Positions 20,112-28,313 of a stretch of DNA of 64,000 nt are shown in pieces. Each line of letters starts with the position of its first letter. Within the stretch, counting starts at the first letter, position 1. A program made the translations under genes and the position numbers. The notes under the pieces are model-generated. The model ran no database searches. It was given only the letters and a program-made list of their open reading frames with translations, and had not been told where the DNA came from. This stretch comes from Duganella flavida (GTDB taxonomy: Bacteria; Pseudomonadota; Gammaproteobacteria; Burkholderiales; Burkholderiaceae_D), in the NCBI RefSeq assembly GCF_009857445.1, contig NZ_WWCN01000015.1:1-64000 (forward strand), in the 5' to 3' direction.

Positions 20112-20756
20112 TTATTCCGCGTCCGGCTGCTGCGACGGGTGCGCCTGCTGGAAGGCCGGCAGCTCGCTGCACGCCGCGTGGATGCGCATCACGGTTGGAT
20201 AGGCGCTCATATCGACATTGAAGCGCTGGGCGTTGAACACTTGCGGCACCAGGCAGCAATCGGCCAGCGATGGCGTGTCGCCGTGACAGTAGCGGCCAGT
20301 GCGCGCATCGTTGGCCAGCAAATCTTCCAGCGTTTGCAGGCCACTGCGCAGCCAGTGCTGCTGCCAGCCCAGCTTCACCTCTTCCGCCACGCCGATCTGG
20401 CCGGTCAGGTACTTCAGCACGCGCAGGTTGCCCAGCGGGTGCGCATCGGCAGCGATGCTCAGCGCCAGCGCACGCACGCGGGCGCGGCCTGCCGGGTCTT
20501 GCGGCAGCAGCGGCGCTTGCGTGTGCGTCTCGTCCAGATACTCGATGATGGCCAGCGACTGGCCGATCACGTTGCCATCATCTTCCAGCGCCGGCAGCAG
20601 CTTGGCCGGATTGACGGCGCGGTAGGCGTCCGCCAGCTGCTCGCCGCCGTTACGCAGCAAGTGCACCGGTACGGCATCGTAAGCGATGCCTTTCAGGTTG
20701 AGCGCAATCCGCACGCGATACGCAGCGGAGCTGCGGAAGTAGGTGTAGAGCTTCAT
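20112..20756 (-). CDS. maiA: maleylacetoacetate isomerase / zeta-class glutathione transferase
   Basis: 214 residues with the zeta-class start KLYTYFRSSAAYRVRIALNL containing the SSAAYRVRIAL glutathione-binding motif, and the C-terminal helical domain. Isomerises maleylacetoacetate (or maleylpyruvate) to the fumaryl form using glutathione. Its start overlaps the stop of the fumarylacetoacetase-like gene by one base. No homogentisate or gentisate dioxygenase is present here, so the exact substrate is open. Confidence 0.9.
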   Translation of the reverse strand: MKLYTYFRSSAAYRVRIALNLKGIAYDAVPVHLLRNGGEQLADAYRAVNPAKLLPALEDDGNVIGQSLAIIEYLDETHTQAPLLPQDPAGRARVRALALSIAADAHPLGNLRVLKYLTGQIGVAEEVKLGWQQHWLRSGLQTLEDLLANDARTGRYCHGDTPSLADCCLVPQVFNAQRFNVDMSAYPTVMRIHAACSELPAFQQAHPSQQPDAE

Positions 20757-21778
20757 CAGCCACGCTCCTTGTAGTGCGTGACGGTTTGCTCGATGACGCC
20801 GAAGATGCTGGCGCCGTTTTGGTCGTTCATCTCGATGCGCACACTGTCGCCGAACTTGAGGAATGGCGTTTGCGGTTTGCCGCTCTCAATGGTTTCGTAC
20901 ATGCGCACTTCGGCCAGGCAGCAGTAGCCCACGCCGCCGTTGGCGATACTCGATCCGTGCAGGCTGCCCTGCTTGTTCGACACGGTGCCGGAGCCGATGA
21001 TGGCGCCTGCACCCAGTTCGCGCGTGGCGGCGGCATGCGCTACCAGTTGGGCGAAGTTGAAGGTCATATCTTCGCCGGCGTTGGGTTTGCCGAACGGCTG
21101 CTGGTTCAGTTGCACCAACAGCGGCAGGTGCACTTTGCTGTCGGCCCACTGCGCGCCCAGTTCATCCGGCGTAACGGCCACCGGCGAGAAGGCACTGGCA
21201 GGCTTGGACTGGAAGAAGCCAAAGCCTTTCGCCAGTTCGTTCGGAATCAGGTTGCGCAGCGAGACGTCGTTGACCAGCATGACCAGGCGGATAGCCTTCG
21301 CCGCTTCTTCCGGCGTGGCTCCCATGCGCACGTCGCCGGTAATGACTGCCACTTCGGCTTCCAGGTCGATGCCCCAGTCTTCGGTCAGCACGTAGATCGC
21401 ATCGCGCGGGCCGACAAAACTATCGGAACCGCCCTGATACATCAGCGGGTCGGTGTAGAACGATGCCGGCACGTCGGCATTGCGCGCCTTGCGCACCAGC
21501 TCCACGTGGTTGATGTAGGCCGAGCCGTCGGCCCATTGATAGGCGCGCGGCAGCGGCGAGTGGCAGTACTGCTGGTCGAACGGTTTGGCGTCGACAGCAT
21601 CGCCGGCGTTCAGCGCGGCGTAGATTTGTTCAAGGCGCGGCGCGACCAGATCCCAGTTATCCAATGCGTGCTGCATGGTGGCCGAGATTTTCGGCACGTG
21701 CTGGTAGTGCGACAGGTCGCGGCTGACGACGACCAGGCGGCCATCGCGGCTGCCGTCTTTCAGGGTCGCTAATTTCAT
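20756..21778 (-). CDS. fumarylacetoacetate hydrolase family protein
   Basis: 340 residues from ATG 21778; ATGA overlaps the end of the VOC gene, which fixes this start against a longer frame at 21865. The FAH domain shows the catalytic/metal features DLEAEVAVITGD (Glu/Asp ligands) and GSGTVSNKQG. Hydrolyses fumarylacetoacetate, fumarylpyruvate or a related beta-diketone. Middle gene of a three-gene operon with maiA and a VOC protein. Confidence 0.9.
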   Translation of the reverse strand: MKLATLKDGSRDGRLVVVSRDLSHYQHVPKISATMQHALDNWDLVAPRLEQIYAALNAGDAVDAKPFDQQYCHSPLPRAYQWADGSAYINHVELVRKARNADVPASFYTDPLMYQGGSDSFVGPRDAIYVLTEDWGIDLEAEVAVITGDVRMGATPEEAAKAIRLVMLVNDVSLRNLIPNELAKGFGFFQSKPASAFSPVAVTPDELGAQWADSKVHLPLLVQLNQQPFGKPNAGEDMTFNFAQLVAHAAATRELGAGAIIGSGTVSNKQGSLHGSSIANGGVGYCCLAEVRMYETIESGKPQTPFLKFGDSVRIEMNDQNGASIFGVIEQTVTHYKERG

Positions 21779-22317
21779 GCGTTTTCCTCCAAAGGCGCTC
21801 CATGCATCCAAGCTGCGTGCTTGGGCGCTTTTTTGGTTTGCGACCATTCTTCCAGCATCTCCCATTTGACGTCGTCCAGCTTCTGCATCATTTCCGGCGT
21901 ACCGGTGTTGCAGGCCAGTTCGAGACGATGGCCGTTCGGGTCGAAGAAGTAGATCGACTTGAAGATGGTGTGGTTGACCGGGCCGATAACGTCGATGCCG
22001 CCGGCGACCAGGCGCTCTTTGGCGGCCAGCAGTTCGTCCATGCTAGCCACTTCCATTGCCAGGTGCTGCACCCACGCGGGCGTGTTGTGGTCGCGGTCCA
22101 TCGGCGCTTGCGTCGGCAGTTCGAAGAAGGCCAGTACGTTGCCGTTACCGGCGTCCAGGAACACGTGCATGTACGGGTCCGGCGCCTTGGTGGATGGCAC
22201 TTCGTTTTCGGCGATAGCCAGCACGAAGTTCATGTTCAGATGTTTCACATACCACTCGACGGTTTCTTTCGCGTCTTTGCAGCGGTAGGCGACGTGGTGT
22301 ATTTGCTTGATTTTCAT
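21775..22317 (-). CDS. VOC-family (glyoxalase/dioxygenase fold) protein
   Basis: 180 residues. Vicinal oxygen chelate fold: IKQIHHVAYRCKDAKETVEW opens the first module (metal His), then PAWVQHLAMEV and YFFDPNGHRLELAC with the Glu ligand in the second. At this length it is neither 4-hydroxyphenylpyruvate dioxygenase nor homogentisate dioxygenase. GGAG six bases before ATG 22317 decides the start over ATG 22329, whose own codons contain that GGAG. First gene of the operon; the likely job is ring cleavage or isomerisation of an aromatic intermediate. Confidence 0.85.
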   Translation of the reverse strand: MKIKQIHHVAYRCKDAKETVEWYVKHLNMNFVLAIAENEVPSTKAPDPYMHVFLDAGNGNVLAFFELPTQAPMDRDHNTPAWVQHLAMEVASMDELLAAKERLVAGGIDVIGPVNHTIFKSIYFFDPNGHRLELACNTGTPEMMQKLDDVKWEMLEEWSQTKKAPKHAAWMHGAPLEENA

Positions 22318-22416
22318 AGGTGTCTCCAACTCGGTTCTGCTACTAATCGCGCCATTAAATGACAGATTCAGATATCATACAAATCGTATTTTTCTTCTTA
22401 TTTATCAGAATTTCCA

Positions 22417-23331
22417 ATGAATCCCAGCCTGAAGCAAATGCGCGCCCTGGTGGCGCTGGCCAAAACCGGCAGCTTCACGCTGGCCGCCGACCACCTGAAC
22501 GTAACGCAATCGGCCCTCAGCGGCCAGATCAAGGAGCTGGAACAGCTATTGGGCATGCGTGTGGTCGAGCGTACCACGCGCAAGACCCAGCTATCCGAAC
22601 TGGGCCGCGAACTGACGCCCCTGTTCGACAAGATGCTGCACGACCTCGACCGCGCAATGGCCGACATCGCCAGCCGCAAGGCGCTCAAGCAGGGCTCGGT
22701 GCGGGTGGCGGCGCCGCAGATGCTCTCCTGCACCATGCTGCCGGAGGTGATTGCCGCCTACCGCGCCCGCCACCCCGAGGTGCAGGTGCGGCTGACCGAC
22801 TGTCCGCTGGAGCAGGTATCCGCCCGGGTATTCAGCGGCGAGGTCGATTTCGGCATTGGTCCCGAGCGCGACGCCACCGCCGAAATCGAAGCGCAGCCGC
22901 TGTTTGAAATGCCGTTCGTGGTGGTGTACCCGGACGGCCACGAACTGGATAAACGCAAGCGCATCAGCTGGAGCGACGTCAACCGCTATCCTTTCATCTC
23001 GCTGCAAGGCCAGTTCACAGAGCGTTTGCTGCGCGATGTACACGTGTCGTTCCGCGAGCTGTCGCGCAGCCCGCACAACGAAGTCACCTTCATGACCACC
23101 GCGCTGGCGATGGTGCACGCCGGCCAGGGCATCACCGTCTGCCTGCCCTACGCCGAGAAAATGGTGCAGCTGTACGGCATGAAAATGCGGCCGCTGGAAG
23201 CCCCGGCAGTGACCCGGCGTTTCTTCGTCTATACCCGCAGCGTGCGCGCCCTGTCTCCCGCAGCCGAGAGTTTTGTCGCATTTTTGCACCAATTTGTGGC
23301 GTCGCATGAATGGAATTTGCCTACAAGCTAA
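22417..23331 (+). CDS. LysR-family transcriptional regulator
   Basis: 304 residues with the N-terminal winged helix (KQMRALVALAKTGSFTLAAD, then LNVTQSALSGQIKELEQLLG) and a periplasmic-binding-like effector domain from about residue 90. Divergent from the VOC-FAH-maiA operon with 99 bases between starts, the normal arrangement for a LysR protein controlling its neighbour. The effector is probably an intermediate of that pathway. Confidence 0.93.
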   Translation: MNPSLKQMRALVALAKTGSFTLAADHLNVTQSALSGQIKELEQLLGMRVVERTTRKTQLSELGRELTPLFDKMLHDLDRAMADIASRKALKQGSVRVAAPQMLSCTMLPEVIAAYRARHPEVQVRLTDCPLEQVSARVFSGEVDFGIGPERDATAEIEAQPLFEMPFVVVYPDGHELDKRKRISWSDVNRYPFISLQGQFTERLLRDVHVSFRELSRSPHNEVTFMTTALAMVHAGQGITVCLPYAEKMVQLYGMKMRPLEAPAVTRRFFVYTRSVRALSPAAESFVAFLHQFVASHEWNLPTS

Positions 23332-23429
23332 GGAAATACATCAACCGCTTTACAATTTCTTTCACACAGGGAAAGATTGTTGCCATTAATCCATTGTGGA
23401 AGCGCTTTCGTATTGTGTATCCTTTATTT

Positions 23430-23996
23430 ATGAACATTCTGCATATCGACTCCTGCGCCTTGGGCGACCACGCCACCTCGCGCCAGACCACTGCCGCTGC
23501 AATCGCCGCCCTGGTGGCGGAGAACGCCCAGGCTACCGTCCTCTACCGCGACCTTGCGGCCTCCCCGCTGTCCCACGCCAGCGGCCCACTGTTGCAAGCC
23601 ATCAGCCAGCGCTGGGATGCCGGCATTCCGATGAACGCCGAGCTGCGCGCCGAAGCACTGCAAAGCGCCTCGCTGCTGCAGGAATTCCACGACGCCGACG
23701 TCATTGTGCTGGGCGCACCGATGCACAACTTCTCCGTGCCATCGACGCTGAAAGCATGGATGGACCGCCTGCTGGAATTGCAACGCACCGCCGCCAGTGA
23801 GCCGCGCCGCGCTGCACGCCTGCTGCTGGTCACCTCCGGCTGCGGCGTGTCCGGCGTCGGCGCCAGCGAAGAACTGATGCGCAATCACGAGCAGCAACTC
23901 ACGGCCGCCTTCCAATACCTCGGCGTCAGCCGCGTGGACGTGGTGCGCGACCTGGCCGATGTACAACAAGTACTGGCACCGCAACGCGCAGCCTGA
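23430..23996 (+). CDS. azoR: FMN-dependent NADH-azoreductase-like quinone reductase
   Basis: 188 residues from ATG 23430 (MNILHIDSCALGDHATSRQ); a longer frame at 23310 overlaps the LysR gene and is rejected. Flavodoxin-like fold with the phosphate loop at DSCALGDHATSRQ and the flavin-binding GAPMHNFSVPSTLKAWMDRL. Two-electron reduction of quinones or azo compounds. The gene symbol is by family; it may be part of the aromatic response with its neighbours. Confidence 0.85.
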   Translation: MNILHIDSCALGDHATSRQTTAAAIAALVAENAQATVLYRDLAASPLSHASGPLLQAISQRWDAGIPMNAELRAEALQSASLLQEFHDADVIVLGAPMHNFSVPSTLKAWMDRLLELQRTAASEPRRAARLLLVTSGCGVSGVGASEELMRNHEQQLTAAFQYLGVSRVDVVRDLADVQQVLAPQRAA

Positions 23997-24020
23997 TGTT
24001 AGCGGTAACGCTGCTTTATA

Positions 24021-24593
24021 ATGCAGCACATGACTGCGAACACCATCACCATCAATCAACAGATGGACAAGTTTGACGGCCAAGCCAGCGTTTGGCTGTT
24101 TGGCTACGGCTCCTTAATCTACAAGGCGGACTTCCCTTACCTGCAACGCCGCCCGGCCAGCATCGCCGGCTGGACGCGGCGCTTCTGGCAAGGCTCACAC
24201 GACCACCGCGGCACGCCGGAAGCGCCGGGCCGCGTGGTCACCCTGATCGAACAAGAAGGGGCTATCTGCCACGGCATGGCTTACCTGATCACGCCGGAAG
24301 TGTTCGCCCATCTTGACCATCGCGAAAAGAATGGCTACCTGCGGCTGGCCATTCCCATCGTGTTTGAAGACAACGACGCGGTCGAAGGCCTGGTTTACAT
24401 CGCCACGCCAGACAACACCGCCTTCCTCGGCGCTGCCTCGGAACAGGAAATCGCCGCCCATATCGCCCGCTCTACCGGACCGAGCGGGCCGAATAGCGAT
24501 TACCTTAACCACCTCGCCACCGCCCTGCGTGAGCTAGGCCGCCACGACCAGCACGTGTTCGAGATTGAGCGCCACCTGGCCGCGCTAAAATAA
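24021..24593 (+). CDS. ChaC-like gamma-glutamylcyclotransferase
   Basis: 190 residues; the GGCT fold starts with VWLFGYGSLIYKADFPYL (substrate loop YGSL), and the general-base Glu is expected in the central part (HLDHREKNGYLR and following strand). Splits glutathione to 5-oxoproline and Cys-Gly, or a related gamma-glutamyl compound. ATG 24063 (MDKFDGQ) is a possible shorter start. Its end overlaps the convergent radical SAM gene by nine bases. Confidence 0.85.
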   Translation: MQHMTANTITINQQMDKFDGQASVWLFGYGSLIYKADFPYLQRRPASIAGWTRRFWQGSHDHRGTPEAPGRVVTLIEQEGAICHGMAYLITPEVFAHLDHREKNGYLRLAIPIVFEDNDAVEGLVYIATPDNTAFLGAASEQEIAAHIARSTGPSGPNSDYLNHLATALRELGRHDQHVFEIERHLAALK

Positions 24594-25742
24594 ATCCAAC
24601 TGCCCCGCATCGGCTGCCGCCCTGGCGCGCGCGCCCAGCGGCGGTACCGCCAGCGGCCGGGTGAACTGCGAGCAGTCCATGCGGTGGAAGCGGCTGCCAT
24701 GCCCCGTCAGCCCTAAGCGCTCGCTGGCAATTTTCACCCGCTGCCGTATCAGCTCGGCCCACACGCCCTCGCCCTTCATACGCGTGCTGAAATCACTGTC
24801 GTAGTCTTTTCCGCCGCGCATTTCGCGCACGCGATTCATCACCCGCTGCGCGCGCTCGGGAAAGTGCGCTTGCAGCCATTCCTTGAACAGCGGCGCCACT
24901 TCCCATGGCAGGCGCAGCACGGTGTAGTGCGCGCTCAGTGCACCGGCCTCATGCACAGCTTCCAGTATCCGCTCGATCTCCGGCTCGGTGACGAACGGAA
25001 TGATGGGCGCGATGCTGACCGCCACCGGAATGCCCGCCTCAGTCAGCGTACGGATGGTGCGCAGGCGGCGCGCGGGCGACGTGGCGCGCGGCTCCAGCGT
25101 GCGGGCGATGGCCGGGTCCAAGGTGGTCAGCGTGATGGCCACGCCGGCTTGCTGTTTTGCTGCCATCGGCGCGAGGATGTCGATGTCGCGTTCGATCAGC
25201 GATGACTTGGTGATCAGGCCCACCGGATGCTGGCATTCCTGCAGTACTTCCAGCACGCGGCGGGTGAGCTTGAGTTCGCGCTCGCAGGGCTGGTAGGCGT
25301 CGGTATTGACACCCAGCGCGATCGATTGCGGCTCGTAGCCCGGCTTGGCCAGCTCGCGCCGCAGCATCTCCGGCGCGTTGATCTTGGCGAAGATTTTGCT
25401 CTCGAAGTCCATGCCCGGCGACAGCCCCAGATAGCTGTGCGTAGGCCGCGCAAAGCAGTAGATACAGCCATGCTCGCAGCCGCGATACGGATTGAGCGAA
25501 ACGCTGAACGGCAAATCCGGCGAGGCGTTGCGGCTCAGGATAGAACGGCAGATTTCCTCGGTGACCTGTGTTTTCCACGGCGTGGCCTCCTCTTCCTCGC
25601 GCTCCCAGCCGTCGTCGTAGGCCTCGCGCGCGTTCACTTCGTAACGACCCTGTATATTGGAGACCGCGCCACGCCCTTTTTGCGCCTTGAGCGAGGGCGG
25701 CGGCAACATCACCTGCTCTTGATTGTTTTCATCATGGGACAT
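24585..25742 (-). CDS. radical SAM protein, PA0069/SplB-like family
   Basis: 385 residues from ATG 25742 (MSHDENNQEQ); the frame opens earlier at 25814 without a ribosome site. The 4Fe-4S cluster motif is CEHGCIYCFARPTH (CxxxCxxC) near residue 100, followed by the radical SAM barrel. Close to the PA0069 group, related to spore photoproduct lyase, with no known substrate. Monocistronic, with a T/A-rich promoter region shared with the next divergent operon. Confidence 0.88.
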   Translation of the reverse strand: MSHDENNQEQVMLPPPSLKAQKGRGAVSNIQGRYEVNAREAYDDGWEREEEEATPWKTQVTEEICRSILSRNASPDLPFSVSLNPYRGCEHGCIYCFARPTHSYLGLSPGMDFESKIFAKINAPEMLRRELAKPGYEPQSIALGVNTDAYQPCERELKLTRRVLEVLQECQHPVGLITKSSLIERDIDILAPMAAKQQAGVAITLTTLDPAIARTLEPRATSPARRLRTIRTLTEAGIPVAVSIAPIIPFVTEPEIERILEAVHEAGALSAHYTVLRLPWEVAPLFKEWLQAHFPERAQRVMNRVREMRGGKDYDSDFSTRMKGEGVWAELIRQRVKIASERLGLTGHGSRFHRMDCSQFTRPLAVPPLGARARAAADAGQLDLF

Positions 25743-25884
25743 GGCGCACTCAAATACTGTATAAACATACAGTATTCTAGGCGCTCCAAACTGCCATATC
25801 AAGGGAAATATCAAGTATCATGCCGGGCTTCGCCTGAAACGCGCGCCCGCGCTGCGTTCGGCAACCTTACACAGTGAGTAAAAC

Positions 25885-26472
25885 ATGACCAATTCGAGCC
25901 AACCTTTGCCGTCTTTTTTCAGCCGGATTTCCATCGCCATCGGCGCGTTCTTCCGCGCCTTGTCCGATGCTGAGTACGCTGCGCGCCTGAGCCGCATCGA
26001 TGAAGCGCCGCAGCCAAGCGCCGCGCCAGTCGCTGCGCCAGCGCCAGCGCCAGCGCCAGCACCGGCTCCTGCGCCAGTGACGCTGCGCGTCGCCACCCCG
26101 GACGCCGCCCTGCAATTGCTGTCGCTGTTCCAGCGCGAGGCCCGCCTGATCGACTTCACGCAAGAAAACCTGAGCGCCTACTCCGACGCCGACATCGGCG
26201 CCGCCGCGCGCGTGGTGCATGAAGGCTGTGCCAAGGTACTGAAAGAACACTTCACCATCCAGCCGGTCCGCAGCGAAGCGGAAGGCAGCCGAATCGAACT
26301 GCCGGAAGGCTTCGATGCGGCCGCCGTGCGCCTGACTGGCAATGTGGTCGGCAAGGCGCCGTTCCGTGGTGCGCTGAGCCATCGCGGCTGGCGTTCGGCC
26401 GAGGTGCGCCTGCCAAAACTGGCGGAAGCGCACGACGCCTCCATCCTGGCGCCAGCGGAGGTGGAACTGTGA
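25885..26472 (+). CDS. DUF2760 domain-containing protein
   Basis: 195 residues: an N-terminal amphipathic segment (SFFSRISIAIGAFFRAL), an Ala-Pro linker (about residues 46-63), then the DUF2760 domain (LQLLSLFQREARLIDFTQEN, YSDADIGAAARVVHEGC). Function unknown. It overlaps the next Hsp70-like gene by four bases (GTGA), and these three genes form one unit, so it probably works with the two Hsp70 proteins, perhaps as a nucleotide exchange or targeting partner; that is inference. Confidence 0.88.
   Translation: MTNSSQPLPSFFSRISIAIGAFFRALSDAEYAARLSRIDEAPQPSAAPVAAPAPAPAPAPAPAPVTLRVATPDAALQLLSLFQREARLIDFTQENLSAYSDADIGAAARVVHEGCAKVLKEHFTIQPVRSEAEGSRIELPEGFDAAAVRLTGNVVGKAPFRGALSHRGWRSAEVRLPKLAEAHDASILAPAEVEL
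26020..26075 (+). repeat. GCGCCA microsatellite coding an Ala-Pro linker
   Basis: Six to eight near-perfect copies of the hexamer GCGCCA/GCACCG encode alternating Ala-Pro in the DUF2760 protein. Such repeats vary in number between strains and act as a stiff spacer between the membrane-facing N-terminus and the globular domain. Confidence 0.8.
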
Positions 26473-28313
26473 GCGATCCACGTTACGCCATCGGCATTGA
26501 CCTTGGCACCACGCATAGCGCGCTGTCGTATGTGAACCTGCAAACCAGCGACGGCGAGAAAACTCAGCACGGCGTGCTGGCCATTCCGCAGCTGACCGCG
26601 CCGGGCACGATTGAAGAACTGCCGCTGCTGCCGTCCTTCCTCTACCTGCCGCACGCGGACGAACTGGCGCCGGGCGAGAACAATCTGCCCTGGCAGCAAA
26701 CGGCGGAAGAGCAAACCGGCGTGGCCGGCGAGATGGCGCGCAGCCGTGGCGCGACTACGCCGATTCGTTTGGTCTCCAGCGCCAAGAGCTGGTTGAGCCA
26801 TCCGGGCGTGGACCGCCGCAGCGCCCTGCTGCCAAACGACGCGCCGGAAGAAGTCTCGCGCGTGTCGCCGCTGGAAGCGTCGACGCGCTACCTGTCCCAC
26901 CTGCGCAAGGCGTGGGAGCAGGCGCACCCTGACGCGCCGTTCGGCGAGCAAGCGGTGACGGTGACGATTCCTGCATCCTTCGATCCGGGCGCGCGCGAAC
27001 TGACCGCCGATGCGGCACGCGCTGCCGGCTACACCAATCTCACGCTGCTGGAAGAACCGCAGGCAGCCTTGTATAGCTGGATCCAGGGCAGCGAAGGCCG
27101 CTGGCGCAAGGAAGTCAAGCCGGGCGACATTATCCTGGTGGTGGACGTAGGCGGCGGCACCAGCGACTTTTCGCTGATCGCCGTGCTGGAACGCGACGGC
27201 GTGCTGGAACCGCATCGCATCGCAGTCGGTGATCACATTCTGCTCGGCGGCGACAATATGGATCTGGCGTTGGCGCACCTGATGGCACGCAAGCTGGCCG
27301 CCAACGGCACGCAGCTCGACGCGTGGCAGATGCGCGCGCTGACCTACGGCTGCCGCACCGCCAAAGAAAAACTGCTGGCCGATGAAACCGTGACGACCTG
27401 GCCTATCGTAGTGCCTAGCCGTGGCTCGAAACTGATCGGCGGTTCGATCCGCACTGAACTCACGCGCGACGAAGTGTCGACCTTTATTCTCGATGGCTTC
27501 TTCCCGAAAGTGGAAGCGTCGGCGCGTCCGGCCGTGCGCCAGCGCGCGGGCCTGACGCAGCTTGGCCTGCCGTATGCACAGGATGCTGGTGTGACGCGTC
27601 ATCTGGCAGCGTTCCTTGCGCGCCAGGTCGGTGCAACGACGGAACTGGAAGGCTACACCGGCAAGCAAAGCGCCGACGCGACTTTCCTGCATCCGACCGC
27701 AGTGCTGTTCAACGGCGGCGTGTTCAAGTCGGACCTGCTGGCGCAGCGCATCATGGGCACCATCAACGATTGGCTGTACATGGAAGGCGCAGAGCCTGCG
27801 CGCATGCTGGGCGGTGCTGATCTTGACCTGGCAGTGGCGCGCGGCGCAGCTTATTACAGCTACGCGCGTCGTGGCAGCGGCGTGCGCATTCGCGGCGGTA
27901 CGGCGCGTTCGTACTACGTGGCGATTGAGTCGGCAATGCCGGCGATTCCGGGCATGGAGCCGCCGATTCAGGCGCTGTGCGTGGCGCCGTTCGGCATGGA
28001 AGAAGGCAGCGAGATCGAATTATCGAACCAGGAGTTTGGTTTGGTGGTGGGTGAACCGGTGCAGTTCCGTTTCTTCGGTTCTTCCGTGCGCCGCCAGGAC
28101 CAGATTGGCGATCTGCTGGACTTCTGGGGCCCGGATGAACTGATCGAGATGAACGAGATTCAAGCCAACCTGTCGCCAGAAGGCCGTCAGGCTGGTGATG
28201 TGGTGCAGGTGCGCTTGCACGCGATGGCAACGGAATCCGGCACGCTGGAACTGGCCGCTGTGGCCAATGATGGCCAGCGCTGGAAGGTGGAGTTCGACGT
28301 TCGCAGCGCATGA
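26469..28313 (+). CDS. Hsp70-family protein (non-DnaK type)
   Basis: 614 residues. ATPase signatures: AIGIDLGTTHSALSYVN, then ILVVDVGGGTSDFSLIAVLE, and an FNGGVFKSD stretch in place of the usual IGGSTRIP. A C-terminal beta-rich part (about 470-614) replaces the DnaK substrate domain with its helical lid. Starts with GTG in a GTGA overlap with the DUF2760 stop, and ends in an ATGA overlap with the next Hsp70 gene, so all three are translated together. It belongs to the poorly studied HscC-like/Hsp70-family group. Confidence 0.9.
   Translation: MSDPRYAIGIDLGTTHSALSYVNLQTSDGEKTQHGVLAIPQLTAPGTIEELPLLPSFLYLPHADELAPGENNLPWQQTAEEQTGVAGEMARSRGATTPIRLVSSAKSWLSHPGVDRRSALLPNDAPEEVSRVSPLEASTRYLSHLRKAWEQAHPDAPFGEQAVTVTIPASFDPGARELTADAARAAGYTNLTLLEEPQAALYSWIQGSEGRWRKEVKPGDIILVVDVGGGTSDFSLIAVLERDGVLEPHRIAVGDHILLGGDNMDLALAHLMARKLAANGTQLDAWQMRALTYGCRTAKEKLLADETVTTWPIVVPSRGSKLIGGSIRTELTRDEVSTFILDGFFPKVEASARPAVRQRAGLTQLGLPYAQDAGVTRHLAAFLARQVGATTELEGYTGKQSADATFLHPTAVLFNGGVFKSDLLAQRIMGTINDWLYMEGAEPARMLGGADLDLAVARGAAYYSYARRGSGVRIRGGTARSYYVAIESAMPAIPGMEPPIQALCVAPFGMEEGSEIELSNQEFGLVVGEPVQFRFFGSSVRRQDQIGDLLDFWGPDELIEMNEIQANLSPEGRQAGDVVQVRLHAMATESGTLELAAVANDGQRWKVEFDVRSA

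Noticed and set aside
26020-26075. Possible CRISPR or regulatory repeat
   Set aside because: It is a hexamer microsatellite in frame that encodes an Ala-Pro linker.
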